This document shows, one piece after another, positions 34,178 through 42,626 of a stretch of 64,000 nucleotides of DNA. Position numbers and translations under genes: made by a program. Location: NCBI RefSeq assembly GCF_035751725.1, contig NZ_CP142104.1, positions 3,410,001 to 3,474,000 of the forward strand. Direction: 5' to 3'. The stretch's first letter is position 1, and every line of letters starts with the position of its first letter. The DNA is from Pseudomonas frederiksbergensis. Its GTDB lineage: Bacteria; Pseudomonadota; Gammaproteobacteria; Pseudomonadales; Pseudomonadaceae. Under the pieces are notes generated by a model, which ran no database searches, was not told where the DNA came from, and was given only the letters and a program-made list of their open reading frames with translations.

Positions 34178-35611
34178 ATGCACAAGCCCTCTCTCTCGAT
34201 ACTGCTGTGCCTGGGCCTGGCGGGCTGCCTGGTAGGCCCGGATTATGAACGTCCCGACATCGACACCCCGATGGCCTACCGTTATGCGGACAAGGAAGCG
34301 AAAAACCTGTCCAACGCGCTGTGGTGGGAACAGTTCCAGGACCCGGTGTTGGATGAGCTGGTCCGAAGCGCCTTGCTTGAGAATAAGGACATCAAGATCG
34401 CTGCCGCGCGCGTCGAGCAATTTCAAGGGCGCTACGGTGAGGCCAGGTCCTTGTACTTTCCCCAGGTCGGGTTGGGTGCGCAAGGTCAGCGCAGCCGATC
34501 ACCACGCGACAATGGCCCAGTGCCCCTGGACTCGTCGGTCGACCCGGTGTTCAACAATTATCAAGCCCTTCTCAGCATGAACTGGGAACTCGACGTATGG
34601 GGACGATTGCGGCGCCTCAATGAGTCCGCACGTGCCGATTTGCTTGCATCCGAAGAAGGGCGCCGTAGCGTCATACTCAGCCTGGTGTCGTCCGTGGCGA
34701 CGAGTTACGTGACGCTACGTGGGCTGGACCGGGAACTGGAAATTGCCCGCACGACAGCTAAGGCGCGTGGTGATTCCTACGAGATCTTCAAACTGCGCTA
34801 TGGCGCCGGCACGATCTCCGAAATGGAGTTGGCGCAAAACCAGTCCGAATACCAGCGGACGCTGGCTTCGGTGGCGCAATTTGAACCTCTCGTCGCGCAG
34901 CAGGAAAATTTGCTCGCCGTGCTCATAGGGCGCAATCCAGGCCCGATCTTGCGCGGACGCGACCTGGCGCAACTGACCGTGCCGTCAGTGCCTGCCGGTT
35001 TACCCTCAAGCCTGCTGGAACGCCGTCCGGATTTGCGTCAGGCCGAGCTGAACCTGATTTCCGCGAACGCACAGATCGGGGCGGCCAAGGCCCAATATTT
35101 CCCGAACATCTCCCTGACCGGGTTGCTGGGCTCGGTCAGCAACCAACTTTCGAACCTGTTTACCGGGCCCGCGGCCACTTGGTCTTATGGCGTCGCGGCG
35201 AGCCTGCCCATCTTCACTGGCGGTGGCATCGCAGGGCAGGTCCAACAAGCCGAAGCCTTCCAGCAACAAGCCCTGCTGACGTACCAGAAAGCCATTCAAT
35301 CAGCCTTCGGCGATGTCGAGAACGCCTTGGTAGTGTCGAGCAAGTCTCGCGAACAGATGGCGTTCCAGGCGGGCCAGGTGGAGGCACTGCGCACTTACGC
35401 CCACTATGCACGGCTGCGTTACGACAACGGCTACACCAGCTACATCGAGGTGCTGGACGCAGAACGCAGTCTGTTTGACGCCGAGCTAAATTACACACGC
35501 ACCCGGAGCTCGGTCTTTACATCCATGATTGATATCTACAAGGCCACCGGCGGCGGCTGGGTGACCGAGGCGGATAAGCTGACAGCTGCCGATGTGCAGG
35601 GACAACGCTGA
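34178..35611 (+). CDS. Outer-membrane efflux lipoprotein (NodT/OprM family)
   Basis: Outer-membrane channel of 477 residues with lipoprotein signal MHKPSLSILLCLGLAGC. The CLVGPDYERP start is typical for OprM/OprN-like proteins, followed by two OEP repeats (SALLENKDIKIAAARVEQFQ and SLLERRPDLRQAELNLISAN). ATG 34178 is two bases after the pump stop, preceded by CAGGAG. It completes the tripartite efflux operon. The longer frame starting inside the pump gene is rejected. Confidence 0.94.
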   Translation: MHKPSLSILLCLGLAGCLVGPDYERPDIDTPMAYRYADKEAKNLSNALWWEQFQDPVLDELVRSALLENKDIKIAAARVEQFQGRYGEARSLYFPQVGLGAQGQRSRSPRDNGPVPLDSSVDPVFNNYQALLSMNWELDVWGRLRRLNESARADLLASEEGRRSVILSLVSSVATSYVTLRGLDRELEIARTTAKARGDSYEIFKLRYGAGTISEMELAQNQSEYQRTLASVAQFEPLVAQQENLLAVLIGRNPGPILRGRDLAQLTVPSVPAGLPSSLLERRPDLRQAELNLISANAQIGAAKAQYFPNISLTGLLGSVSNQLSNLFTGPAATWSYGVAASLPIFTGGGIAGQVQQAEAFQQQALLTYQKAIQSAFGDVENALVVSSKSREQMAFQAGQVEALRTYAHYARLRYDNGYTSYIEVLDAERSLFDAELNYTRTRSSVFTSMIDIYKATGGGWVTEADKLTAADVQGQR

Positions 35612-35696
35612 CAAACCAGTCTCTCCAACGAAAAGTTAGCGGGACCGTTATTACCCAGGGCGGCTGTAGGTTGAACTTGATTCGCGAGGGTACCTG

Positions 35697-36518
35697 TCAG
35701 AATATTTCAGGAATTCGCTTGATCGGATAATCCGATTCTTCATAGCCGCCTGGTTTCTGCCGCTTGGGCAAGGATACTTTTCCCCTCGGCACTTTCTTGT
35801 AGGGGATTCGACTGAGCAAGTCGGTCAAGATGTTGAGGCGCGCCCGGCGCTTATCGTTCGAATCAGCCACCCGCCAGGGGGCGTGTTCTGTGTCAGTCGC
35901 CTTGAACATTTCGTCACGAGCACGAGAGTAGTCGTACCAGCGGCTGTACGACTTGAGGTCCATGCCGGTCAGCTTCCAGATTTTACGTCCATCCTTGATC
36001 CTGGCCTTGAGCCGGCGTGTCTGCTCTTGTTCACTGACTTCCAGCCAATACTTGAGCAGGATGACACCTGAATCGACGATTGCACGCTCGACGTTCGGCG
36101 TTGTTTTTAAGAAATTTGCAACCTGCTCCTTGGTGCAAAATCCCATTACCCGCTCGACGCCTGCGCGGTTGTACCAACTTCGATCGAAGATCACCACCTC
36201 ACCCGCTGCGGGCAAGTGCGGCAAATAACGTTGCACATACATCTGGCTTTTTTCTCGATCGGTTGGTGCCGGTAACGCCACCACACGAAAGACACGTGGG
36301 CTGACGCGTTCGATGAGTGCCTTGATTGTCCCACCCTTCCCTGCACCATCACGCCCCTCAAAGACGATACATATCTTGATGCCCTCCTGCTTCACCCATT
36401 CCTGTAACTCCACCAGCTTGACATGCAAGCGGCGAAGTTCAGCGAAGTAGTCTTTATTCGCCAGTTTCGTTTTCGCGGCGGTATCGTCTAAACGGGAAAC
36501 TCTCTTGCCTTTCGCCAT
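35697..36518 (-). CDS. ppk2: Polyphosphate kinase 2
   Basis: PPK2-family kinase of 273 residues that moves phosphate between polyphosphate and nucleotides in the cytosol. Walker A is FEGRDGAGKGGTIKAL (about residues 53-68), the lid/Walker B region is IFDRSWYNRAGVERVMGFC, and the tail DLLSRIPYKKVPR is conserved. A single PPK2 domain of this length is typical of nucleoside-diphosphate-using class I enzymes. ATG 36518 has AGAGG; a TTG at 36569 would add 17 residues without a site. It is convergent with the efflux operon. Confidence 0.93.
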   Translation of the reverse strand: MAKGKRVSRLDDTAAKTKLANKDYFAELRRLHVKLVELQEWVKQEGIKICIVFEGRDGAGKGGTIKALIERVSPRVFRVVALPAPTDREKSQMYVQRYLPHLPAAGEVVIFDRSWYNRAGVERVMGFCTKEQVANFLKTTPNVERAIVDSGVILLKYWLEVSEQEQTRRLKARIKDGRKIWKLTGMDLKSYSRWYDYSRARDEMFKATDTEHAPWRVADSNDKRRARLNILTDLLSRIPYKKVPRGKVSLPKRQKPGGYEESDYPIKRIPEIF

Positions 36519-37100
36519 ACCAAACCTCTGGGATTCAAGGGCCTGACTTTTGATGAATTGATTCGGCAACTCGTATCATCCCGAGGCATGACTGGCTTGT
36601 AGAACCGGGCTATACGGGTCTACCTCAGTGTAGATTCAAATAACTTTGCCGCCACTGATTGTCGAACGGGCGTGGCGTTTCTCGGGTTTTTTGTTCGAAA
36701 GCATTGGGTTTATTTTCGCGTCAACCCGCGTCTCCGGGCGGGGCTTTTCAATATGTAATTGGGCGGCCCGACCCTATTGAGGTCGCAAGTGATTAATCAG
36801 CGCATTACCAGACTTTGATCCATGTCAGTTGAGTGAGCAGCAAGCGAAGCTAACCTGCATTCACACTTCTCCGCTCTGGAGTCATGCTGTGCGCGGAGCT
36901 CATGTTCGCCACCGCCAAGGACCACACCATACCGGCAAGGTCGCGGTGATCGGGTCGTTGTCGGACATTGAAGCAATCGTGCAGGGTAACGCCGGCACGC
37001 GTGTGAGTATCGCTGCGACGGGGATCCGTTATCAGCAAACGACACGCAGGGGCAGCTTCCTTACCCCTGTTCAGAGTTTTCTTTCCATAGGAGAGACGAA
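36519..37100. other. Intergenic region upstream of ppk2 and DUF5064 gene
   Basis: About 580 bp with no convincing gene. It holds a TCTAC/GTAGA short hairpin near 36620, a GC stem-loop followed by CTTTTC near 36725-36747 and a degenerate Anr-like TTGATCCATGTCAG at 36815. None of these is strong enough to assign a function. Confidence 0.45.
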
Positions 37101-37463
37101 ATGGCTAAGTTCGAGCCCGGTCATCTGCACATCGAGCGTCATGCGTTAAACACTGACGATGTCAGCTACGACGTGTGTATCGATTATGAAGTCATGCAGC
37201 ACCCCAAGGAAGGCAAAGGGATGCACTTCACAATGCACGGCAGCATTCAGGGAAAGGAATTCAGCGAAACATTTTACCTGCCCAAAGATCAAGCCTACAA
37301 CTTCGCCAGGAACGTAACGCAAGTTGCCGAGAAATACGGCATCCCTAAGACAATGAGTAGCATCGGCTCGATGCACAAGGATTACGACGCCATGTTCGAA
37401 GATGTCCGCAGGCAGTTGAACATGAAATCAGGCGATCCAGTCAAACCTGAGCACTTGGAGTGA
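37101..37463 (+). CDS. DUF5064 family protein
   Basis: Small cytosolic protein of 120 residues, MAKFEPGHLHIERHALNTDD, matching the Pseudomonas DUF5064 family in length and in the block SYDVCIDYEVMQHPKEGKGM. The sequence suggests a beta-sheet half followed by helices (AYNFARNVTQVAEKYGIP). ATG 37101 follows GGAGAG. Function is unknown. Its neighbours give no strong operon context; the intron-broken hydrolase is convergent. Confidence 0.85.
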   Translation: MAKFEPGHLHIERHALNTDDVSYDVCIDYEVMQHPKEGKGMHFTMHGSIQGKEFSETFYLPKDQAYNFARNVTQVAEKYGIPKTMSSIGSMHKDYDAMFEDVRRQLNMKSGDPVKPEHLE

Positions 37464-37494
37464 GGAGCTATCAAGTCGGGTGATGAGAAAGCGC

Positions 37495-37536
37495 TCAAGC
37501 CGCCAGCGCATCAAACGCCGCGGCAATTTTCCGGGA
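37495..37536 (-). pseudogene. Possible 3' exon remnant beyond the intron tail
   Basis: Directly after the intron 3' end the minus strand reads RKIAAAFDALAA and a stop at 37495. This has good coding character and may be the last codons of the interrupted hydrolase or of another deleted gene. It is too short to assign. Confidence 0.35.
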
Positions 37537-37750
37537 TTCGAGTAGGAGGCGGCCTCTCAGCCGCCGTCCTCTCACACCACCGTACGTACGGTTCCGTATA
37601 CGGCGGTTCAGGTTATGCGGATAAACCGTTGATCGTATCCAGTATCGAGACCAGTCCAAGCCGATCCCACCGTTTCTTTGGCAGCGCCTGATTCATATGT
37701 GACGCTCCCGAGTTCCACCATGGGCATCCGCCACGTAAGGTTGCCGCGGC
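37537..37750 (-). mobile_element. 5'-truncated group II intron: RT C-terminus plus domains V and VI
   Basis: On the minus strand, 37613 to about 37745 encodes CPWWNSGASHMN and LPKKRWDRLGLVSILDTING, which I recognise as the extreme C-terminus of group II intron reverse transcriptase/maturases. After its stop, 37575-37609 folds as a domain V hairpin: ACCGCCGUA pairs with UACGGUGGU, with a two-base CG bulge and an upper UACG/CGUA stem capped by GAAC. Positions 37545-37569 form a domain VI stem (GGCGGC/GCCGCC). No 5' part is present. The remnant interrupts the hydrolase gene. Confidence 0.78.
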
Positions 37751-38107
37751 TGGGGCGGCACCGGTGCTGGCGCCAAACAGACCGATCCGCAGCGCGCGCA
37801 GTCCAGGGTCGCGGCCGGCCCAGTCGATCACCTGGATCAGGCGCCTGGCCAACAAGGGAATATCGAAACGCAACTCCCCGGTCAGATTGTCCATGCGCTG
37901 CTCCGACTCCGTGAGCAGGTCGAACAACAGTGAACCCAAGCCACGACGGGCGAGGAAATCGGCCACGTATTGATTACGTGGGCTGGTACGGCCGCTGCCA
38001 CTGCCATGGACGAAGATCACCAGGGCCTGGGTCCTCGCCGGCAAACGCAGATCGGCCGACAACTCGACGCCTGGCAGGTCGATGGATCGAGATTGAGGTT
38101 CAAGCAT
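37613..38107 (-). pseudogene. Dienelactone-hydrolase-like gene truncated by the intron remnant
   Basis: The 164-codon frame is a chimera. Residues 1 to about 118 (MLEPQSRSIDLPGVELSADL, FVHGSGSGRTSPRN, nucleophile elbow GLFGASTGAA) are the first half of an alpha/beta hydrolase of the dienelactone-hydrolase type. After this the frame runs into the intron maturase tail. The catalytic Asp and His, normally in the lost half, are absent, so it should be inactive. It overlaps the phosphoribosyltransferase stop by 8 bp; the two domains are fused in some bacteria. Confidence 0.82.
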
Positions 38108-38804
38108 CAGGAGGCTCCGTCGTGCAACCGCTCGCCGCTTCCCGCTGCCAGGCCTGGTGCATGAGATCGATGACTTCTTCGTCCGACGTCTGGGCGAAAT
38201 CCAAATACCAATAACCGATCGACATCATCCACTCGGGAATGAGCGGGCAAATCACTTCATTCACTTCGCTGCGCAACGCCTCGACCGTTTCCAGCGGAGC
38301 AACCGGCACCGCGACAACGATGCGCGCCGGGGACTGCACGCGTACCGCATGAACCGCGGCCATCATGGAGGAACCGGTTGCCAGGCCGTCGTCGATCAGG
38401 ATCACGACTTGGTCCTTGAGCTGCAAGGCCGGGCGATTACCCCGATACAGCTGTTCGCGACGCGACAATTCCTGCGTTTCCCGGGCGACCACGGCATCGA
38501 AACTGGCGCGGTCGATCGGGTGCACCCGCAGCGTGTCGTCGTTGAGAATTTGTATGCCACCACTGGCAATGGCCCCCATGGCAAATTCAGGGTGCGACGG
38601 GACGCCAAGTTTGCGCACCAGCATCAGGTCCAGCCGTACATTCAGGGCCGTCGCGACTTCATAGGCCACCGGGACGCCACCACGGGGCAAGGCCAGGATG
38701 ATGACGTCAGGTCTATTGGCATATTTGAACAAGGGCTCGACCAGTCGCCGACCGGCCTCGACACGGTTCGGCAAAGTGGTTTGCAATGAGGGGCTCTGAA
38801 TCAT
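38100..38804 (-). CDS. Phosphoribosyltransferase-like protein
   Basis: Type I phosphoribosyltransferase-fold protein of 234 residues. Start block LPRGGVPVAYEVATAL and PRPP loop VILIDDGLATGSSMMAAV are clear. The family usually stands beside or fused to a dienelactone hydrolase, as here. ATG 38804 follows AGGAGG. Enzymatic substrate is unknown. Position before the broken hydrolase and after USP 4 links it to the same stress group. The downstream partner has been destroyed, but this gene appears intact. Confidence 0.88.
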   Translation of the reverse strand: MIQSPSLQTTLPNRVEAGRRLVEPLFKYANRPDVIILALPRGGVPVAYEVATALNVRLDLMLVRKLGVPSHPEFAMGAIASGGIQILNDDTLRVHPIDRASFDAVVARETQELSRREQLYRGNRPALQLKDQVVILIDDGLATGSSMMAAVHAVRVQSPARIVVAVPVAPLETVEALRSEVNEVICPLIPEWMMSIGYWYLDFAQTSDEEVIDLMHQAWQREAASGCTTEPPDA

Positions 38805-38858
38805 GGGAACCTCCTGAGACGATGGTGCCTGTCGGTTCGCTATGGACGATCCTGACCG

Positions 38859-39749
38859 CTAGATGGCCAGGACGCTGCAAGTTACCCGGTACAGGGTATG
38901 TTCGGTCGTGCTGCCCAAAAGTTTCTCCAGGCCATGGGACTGGACCCTGCCCATCACAATCACGTCCATATGCTGTTCATCGGCAAATGCACTCAGCACC
39001 GCGACAGGGTGCCCTTCAATGAAGTGACGGCGGTCAGCGGCCACGCCATGTCGGTCAGCCAGATCGAAAAAGGACTTTTCTTGTTCTTTGCGCAACTGCT
39101 CGCCAAGGTCCGGTAGCGCTAGACCGCCGCCGCCCATATCGCCCATGTACACCATCGAGATGTCGCAGGCGTACAGCAAGTGCAACTCGGCATCGCATTG
39201 GATGGCGAGTCCGCATGCCTGTTGGATGATCCGCTCATTGAGTTCGTTGTCCTGCGCCAGGGTACTGGACGCATCGACCGCAGCCACGACCTTGCGGGGC
39301 AAAGGATGGTCGCTTTCACCCAGCAGGTACACCGGTACCGGGCAATGGCGCAGCAAGCGCCAGTCCAGGGGGGTGAAAAAAGCCCGCTTGAACGCTGACT
39401 CGTGCTGCACTTGCTTGATCAGCAAGTCGGGCTGCATCTCGGTGACGTGATCGAGAATGTCTTGCTGCATGTCATCGGCCCAGGTCACCTCCGTGGTCAC
39501 CTCGATGCCTCGGTCGCGCAGGTGATTCGCCTGGTTCTTGAGCCAATCGCGATGGTCTTGCAGGTAGCCTTCGCGCGCCTGCTCCCGGTCACCTTCTTCG
39601 AGCAGTGACAACAGTTTCCAGGAAGGGATCAACGCGGCGATGTGCAAGCTCGCACCACTGGCCTTGGCCAGGGCCCCAGCGTGTCCCAGGGCATGGGAGT
39701 GGCGCAGGGCCGGGTTGATGATCAGCAATAACCGTTGATACTGGCTCAT
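38859..39749 (-). CDS. Universal stress protein, tandem UspA domains
   Basis: Fourth tandem USP, 296 residues, beginning MSQYQRLLLIINPALRHSH, closely like the USP at 2.6 kb (MGQYQRLLLIVEP). Domain 2 begins near RKVVAAVDASSTLAQ and has VIVMGRVQSHGLEKLLGSTT. ATG 39749 follows GGAG. Two Anr-type boxes lie in the 311-bp divergent gap upstream. The phosphoribosyltransferase is 54 bp away on the same strand but on its downstream side, so the two may form one unit. Confidence 0.92.
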   Translation of the reverse strand: MSQYQRLLLIINPALRHSHALGHAGALAKASGASLHIAALIPSWKLLSLLEEGDREQAREGYLQDHRDWLKNQANHLRDRGIEVTTEVTWADDMQQDILDHVTEMQPDLLIKQVQHESAFKRAFFTPLDWRLLRHCPVPVYLLGESDHPLPRKVVAAVDASSTLAQDNELNERIIQQACGLAIQCDAELHLLYACDISMVYMGDMGGGGLALPDLGEQLRKEQEKSFFDLADRHGVAADRRHFIEGHPVAVLSAFADEQHMDVIVMGRVQSHGLEKLLGSTTEHTLYRVTCSVLAI

Positions 39750-39873
39750 GGTCGGACTCCATGGAACTGGCACGTTTGTTCACTACCTATCACCGCGGGC
39801 CATTGTCGTATCTGCCGCTGCAACGGGCACCTTCGTTGTAGGTTCACCATCCTCTGTCAGGGCAATCGTGGCG

Positions 39874-39887
39874 TTGATATATATCAA
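39874..39887. promoter_or_regulatory. Perfect Anr/FNR box upstream of USP 4
   Basis: TTGATATATATCAA, a perfect TTGAT-N4-ATCAA site 125 bp from the USP 4 start in the divergent gap. Confidence 0.82.
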
Positions 39888-39981
39888 TGACTTTCGTCGA
39901 CCAGGCCTTCAACGGCGCATGCGTGTCAGGACGGGTTGGCGGTTCGCCCTCGTCAATCACCGGCCTTTGTTTGGACCGCGA

Positions 39982-39995
39982 TTGATCAATGTCAA
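39982..39995. promoter_or_regulatory. Near-perfect Anr/FNR box upstream of small gene
   Basis: TTGATCAATGTCAA has one mismatch to the consensus and lies 66 bp before the small gene at 40061, which suggests oxygen control of the rightward pair. Confidence 0.7.
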
Positions 39996-40060
39996 TCTCG
40001 TCAGTGGCAACCGGATTACCTTGGGTACATAACCCATGGTCTACGGACAGGAGAAAGGCG

Positions 40061-40207
40061 ATGACGATCCTATTGGCCAGTCAGCGGGTGCGCCTGTATG
40101 ACAGCAAAGAGCTGGATGACGTGCTGCAGGCTATGGCGCACAAGGCCGCGACTCGATACAGCGGCGATAAATATGGGGTGAGCATCCGCTGGACACGCGA
40201 CGAATAG
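40061..40207 (+). CDS. Small hypothetical protein
   Basis: A 48-residue protein (MTILLASQRVRLYDSKELDD ending GVSIRWTRDE) with an excellent GGAG site, an upstream Anr-type box and a HAD-ATPase gene 33 bp downstream. It looks like one short strand-helix-strand unit. I do not recognise the family. It is probably real given its ribosome site and context. Confidence 0.6.
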   Translation: MTILLASQRVRLYDSKELDDVLQAMAHKAATRYSGDKYGVSIRWTRDE

Positions 40208-40240
40208 ACGAAACCCGATTAAACCAAGCCGGGAAACAGC

Positions 40241-41920
40241 ATGCACTTCTTAGCCTTGGCAATGGACTTTGACGGGACCATTGCCGAAAACGGCAATGTC
40301 CCACCGCAGGTCTGTGCAGCGCTCACGCGCCTGAAAGAGAGCGGACGCAAGTTGCTTCTGGTGACCGGCCGGGAACTGCAAGCGCTCAAGCACCAGTTTC
40401 CACACCTTGACCTGTTTGACCTGGTGATCGTCGAAAACGGCGCGCTCTTGTACGACCCCGTCACGGACACCGAAGAGCTCATCGCTGATCGAGCGTCGAC
40501 TGAACTGGTGGCCAGCCTACGTGATAAAGGGGTCTCGCCGTTGTCGGTCGGCCGATCAGTCATCGCCACGTGGCGTCCATTTGAAAACACGGTGATCAGC
40601 AGCATCCGCGAACTCGGCCTGGAGTGGCAGATGACGTTCAACAAGGACGCGATCATGATCTTGCCTCCTTGCGTGAACAAAGCGTCAGGGCTGAGCGCTG
40701 CTCTGCGAAGACTGGACATCTGTGAGTTGAACGTAGTGGGCGTGGGTGATGCGGAAAACGACCACGCTTTTTTATCGATCTGTGGCTGTGCCGCGGCCGT
40801 GAACAATGCCATTGCCTCGATAAAGTCCAGCGCGGACGTGTGCCTCAGCCAGGACCATGGCGACGGGGTCTGCGAACTGGTGGAAATGCTGCTGGATAAA
40901 GACGCCGCGTTGGTGCCCATCGAGCGCACCGGGATCCCGCTGGGCCAGACCGCTGATGCGAACAAGGCCTGGCTGCCTGCGGAGTCGGTGCTGCTGGTCG
41001 TTGGCAATTCGGGCTCCGGCAAATCCAGTTTCATTACCTGGCTGACAGAGCGAATGGTCCAGGCTCGACAGGATTTCTGCATCATTGATCCAGAGGGCGA
41101 CTATCTGACCCTTGATGACGCGGTAACGGTGGGTGGCCTGACCGTGCCCCCGACGACCGAGGAGTCGGTGCAACTGCTGCTACAGGCGCGGCTTAACGTT
41201 GTGGTCAACGCCCTGGCCCTGGATCCGGCGGCGCGTGTGCAACTGTTTGGCGAGCTATTGCCCGCAATTCAGCATCTTCGCAACGTTTCGGGCCGCCCCT
41301 ATTGGCTGATCGTGGACGAAGCACACTACATGCTTCCCCACTGTGCCAATTGGCCTCCCGGCTTTCTCGGCAACATGGGGGCCATCATCGTTGCCCTGAA
41401 CTTCGATCAAATATGCCCGGCGCTCCTTGAGGAGGTCGACGTGCTGGTCACGTTCGGCAGCACTGCCCGGCAACTGGTCGAACAGTTCGCCAAACGCATA
41501 TCGCATAGCTGGCCCGCCTTCCCAGAGCGTCCATCAGGCCTGGAACATGCCTGTCTGTGGAACGTACGAAAAGGCGAACAAGTGCTGCTGCTCGACCAGG
41601 TCCAACCAGACCAGAAGCACCATCGTCACAGCGGCAAGTACGTTTCGGGAAATGTAGGCGCATGGCATGCGTTTCACTTTCCAACCCTGGGCAAAAGTGC
41701 CGCGAACCTGACGGAGTTCCTGTCCCTCTCGATGCAACTGTCCGATGTCGCTCTTGGCGAACATATGAAGGCCGGCGATTTTTCCAGCTGGTTCCGCCAT
41801 GTGATCCGAGACGATGTGCTTGCCAACAAGACACGCCTCATTGAAACGGACAGCACCCTGCCCCCCAACAAAGCATTGGAGCAAATCAAACTATGGGTGC
41901 AATCGCGCTACCACCTTTAG
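40241..41920 (+). CDS. HAD-IIB phosphatase fused to P-loop ATPase
   Basis: Two-domain protein of 559 residues. Residues 1-220 are a HAD-IIB hydrolase: motif I DFDGTIA at 9-15, motif II VTGRE, and motif IV GVGDAENDHAF with the Asp pair. Residues 240-559 are an ATPase of HerA/DUF87-like type: Walker A VVGNSGSGKSSF near residue 250, DPEGDYL, and Walker B YWLIVDEAHYML. The coupling of sugar-phosphatase-like and DNA- or protein-translocase-like domains is unusual; function is unknown. It follows the small Anr-box-linked gene by 33 bp and may share its promoter. Confidence 0.82.
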   Translation: MHFLALAMDFDGTIAENGNVPPQVCAALTRLKESGRKLLLVTGRELQALKHQFPHLDLFDLVIVENGALLYDPVTDTEELIADRASTELVASLRDKGVSPLSVGRSVIATWRPFENTVISSIRELGLEWQMTFNKDAIMILPPCVNKASGLSAALRRLDICELNVVGVGDAENDHAFLSICGCAAAVNNAIASIKSSADVCLSQDHGDGVCELVEMLLDKDAALVPIERTGIPLGQTADANKAWLPAESVLLVVGNSGSGKSSFITWLTERMVQARQDFCIIDPEGDYLTLDDAVTVGGLTVPPTTEESVQLLLQARLNVVVNALALDPAARVQLFGELLPAIQHLRNVSGRPYWLIVDEAHYMLPHCANWPPGFLGNMGAIIVALNFDQICPALLEEVDVLVTFGSTARQLVEQFAKRISHSWPAFPERPSGLEHACLWNVRKGEQVLLLDQVQPDQKHHRHSGKYVSGNVGAWHAFHFPTLGKSAANLTEFLSLSMQLSDVALGEHMKAGDFSSWFRHVIRDDVLANKTRLIETDSTLPPNKALEQIKLWVQSRYHL

Positions 41921-42091
41921 CGGCATGCCGTTCGCATCCGGGGTCAAGCGCGCTGCTCCGGATTGCGCTTGAACAGTTCCTCAAGCGGCTAGAGCTTATG
42001 TTCAAAATCAAATAAAACTAGCCGCCTGCCAGTCCCGATCCTGGGCCTGGGCTGCATCAACCGGAATTCGAGCCTGGCATCGAAAGCGACG

Positions 42092-42580
42092 TCAGTGGCG
42101 CAACAACCTACGCAACGGAACCCCATCCTTGAGCACAGGGGATTTGATGACAATGTAACTGAAGTACTTGGAAATGCCGATATTCTTGTCCAGCAACCCT
42201 TCGATCACTTCCTGGTAATGCTGGATGCTGCATGTCATGAAGCGCACCAGGTAATCGTAACCCCCGCTGATCAAATGGCACTCCAGTACTTCATCGACCA
42301 AGCGAATATTGGATTCGAACTTGGCGAAGTCTTCCCGCTTGTGGTCGCTAAGCGTGATTTCAGTGAAGACCGTGACCGAGTCAGTGATCTTGGCAAGATT
42401 GAGATGAGCCCTGTAGCCGGAAATATAACCCGCCGACTCAAGCCGCTTGACTCGCTGCAGGCATGGGCTGGATGACAGCCCCACGGCATCGGCCAGACTG
42501 ACGTTGGTCATTCGACCGTCCTTTTGAAGTTCAACAAGGATACTGATATCAATTCGGTCTAGTTTTATTAAACCTTCCAT
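42092..42580 (-). CDS. Lrp/AsnC family transcriptional regulator
   Basis: Regulator of 162 residues: N-terminal helix-turn-helix (LDRIDISILVELQKDGRMTN, LSSSPCLQRVKRLE) and C-terminal ligand-binding RAM domain (ECHLISGGYDYLVRF). ATG 42580 follows GAGGGG; the upstream frame is not coding-like. It lies 46 bp after a HAD gene that follows a gabT-like gene on the same strand, so it probably senses an amino acid and controls that cluster. Confidence 0.9.
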   Translation of the reverse strand: MEGLIKLDRIDISILVELQKDGRMTNVSLADAVGLSSSPCLQRVKRLESAGYISGYRAHLNLAKITDSVTVFTEITLSDHKREDFAKFESNIRLVDEVLECHLISGGYDYLVRFMTCSIQHYQEVIEGLLDKNIGISKYFSYIVIKSPVLKDGVPLRRLLRH

Positions 42581-42626
42581 CGGGTACCCCTCGGTTGTCT
42601 TCAGGTTGACAGCGGTTTTAGCAAAT

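Noticed and set aside
36725..36747. GC stem-loop followed by CTTTTC
   Set aside because: Considered as a terminator, but no plus-strand gene ends upstream of it and the stem is short.
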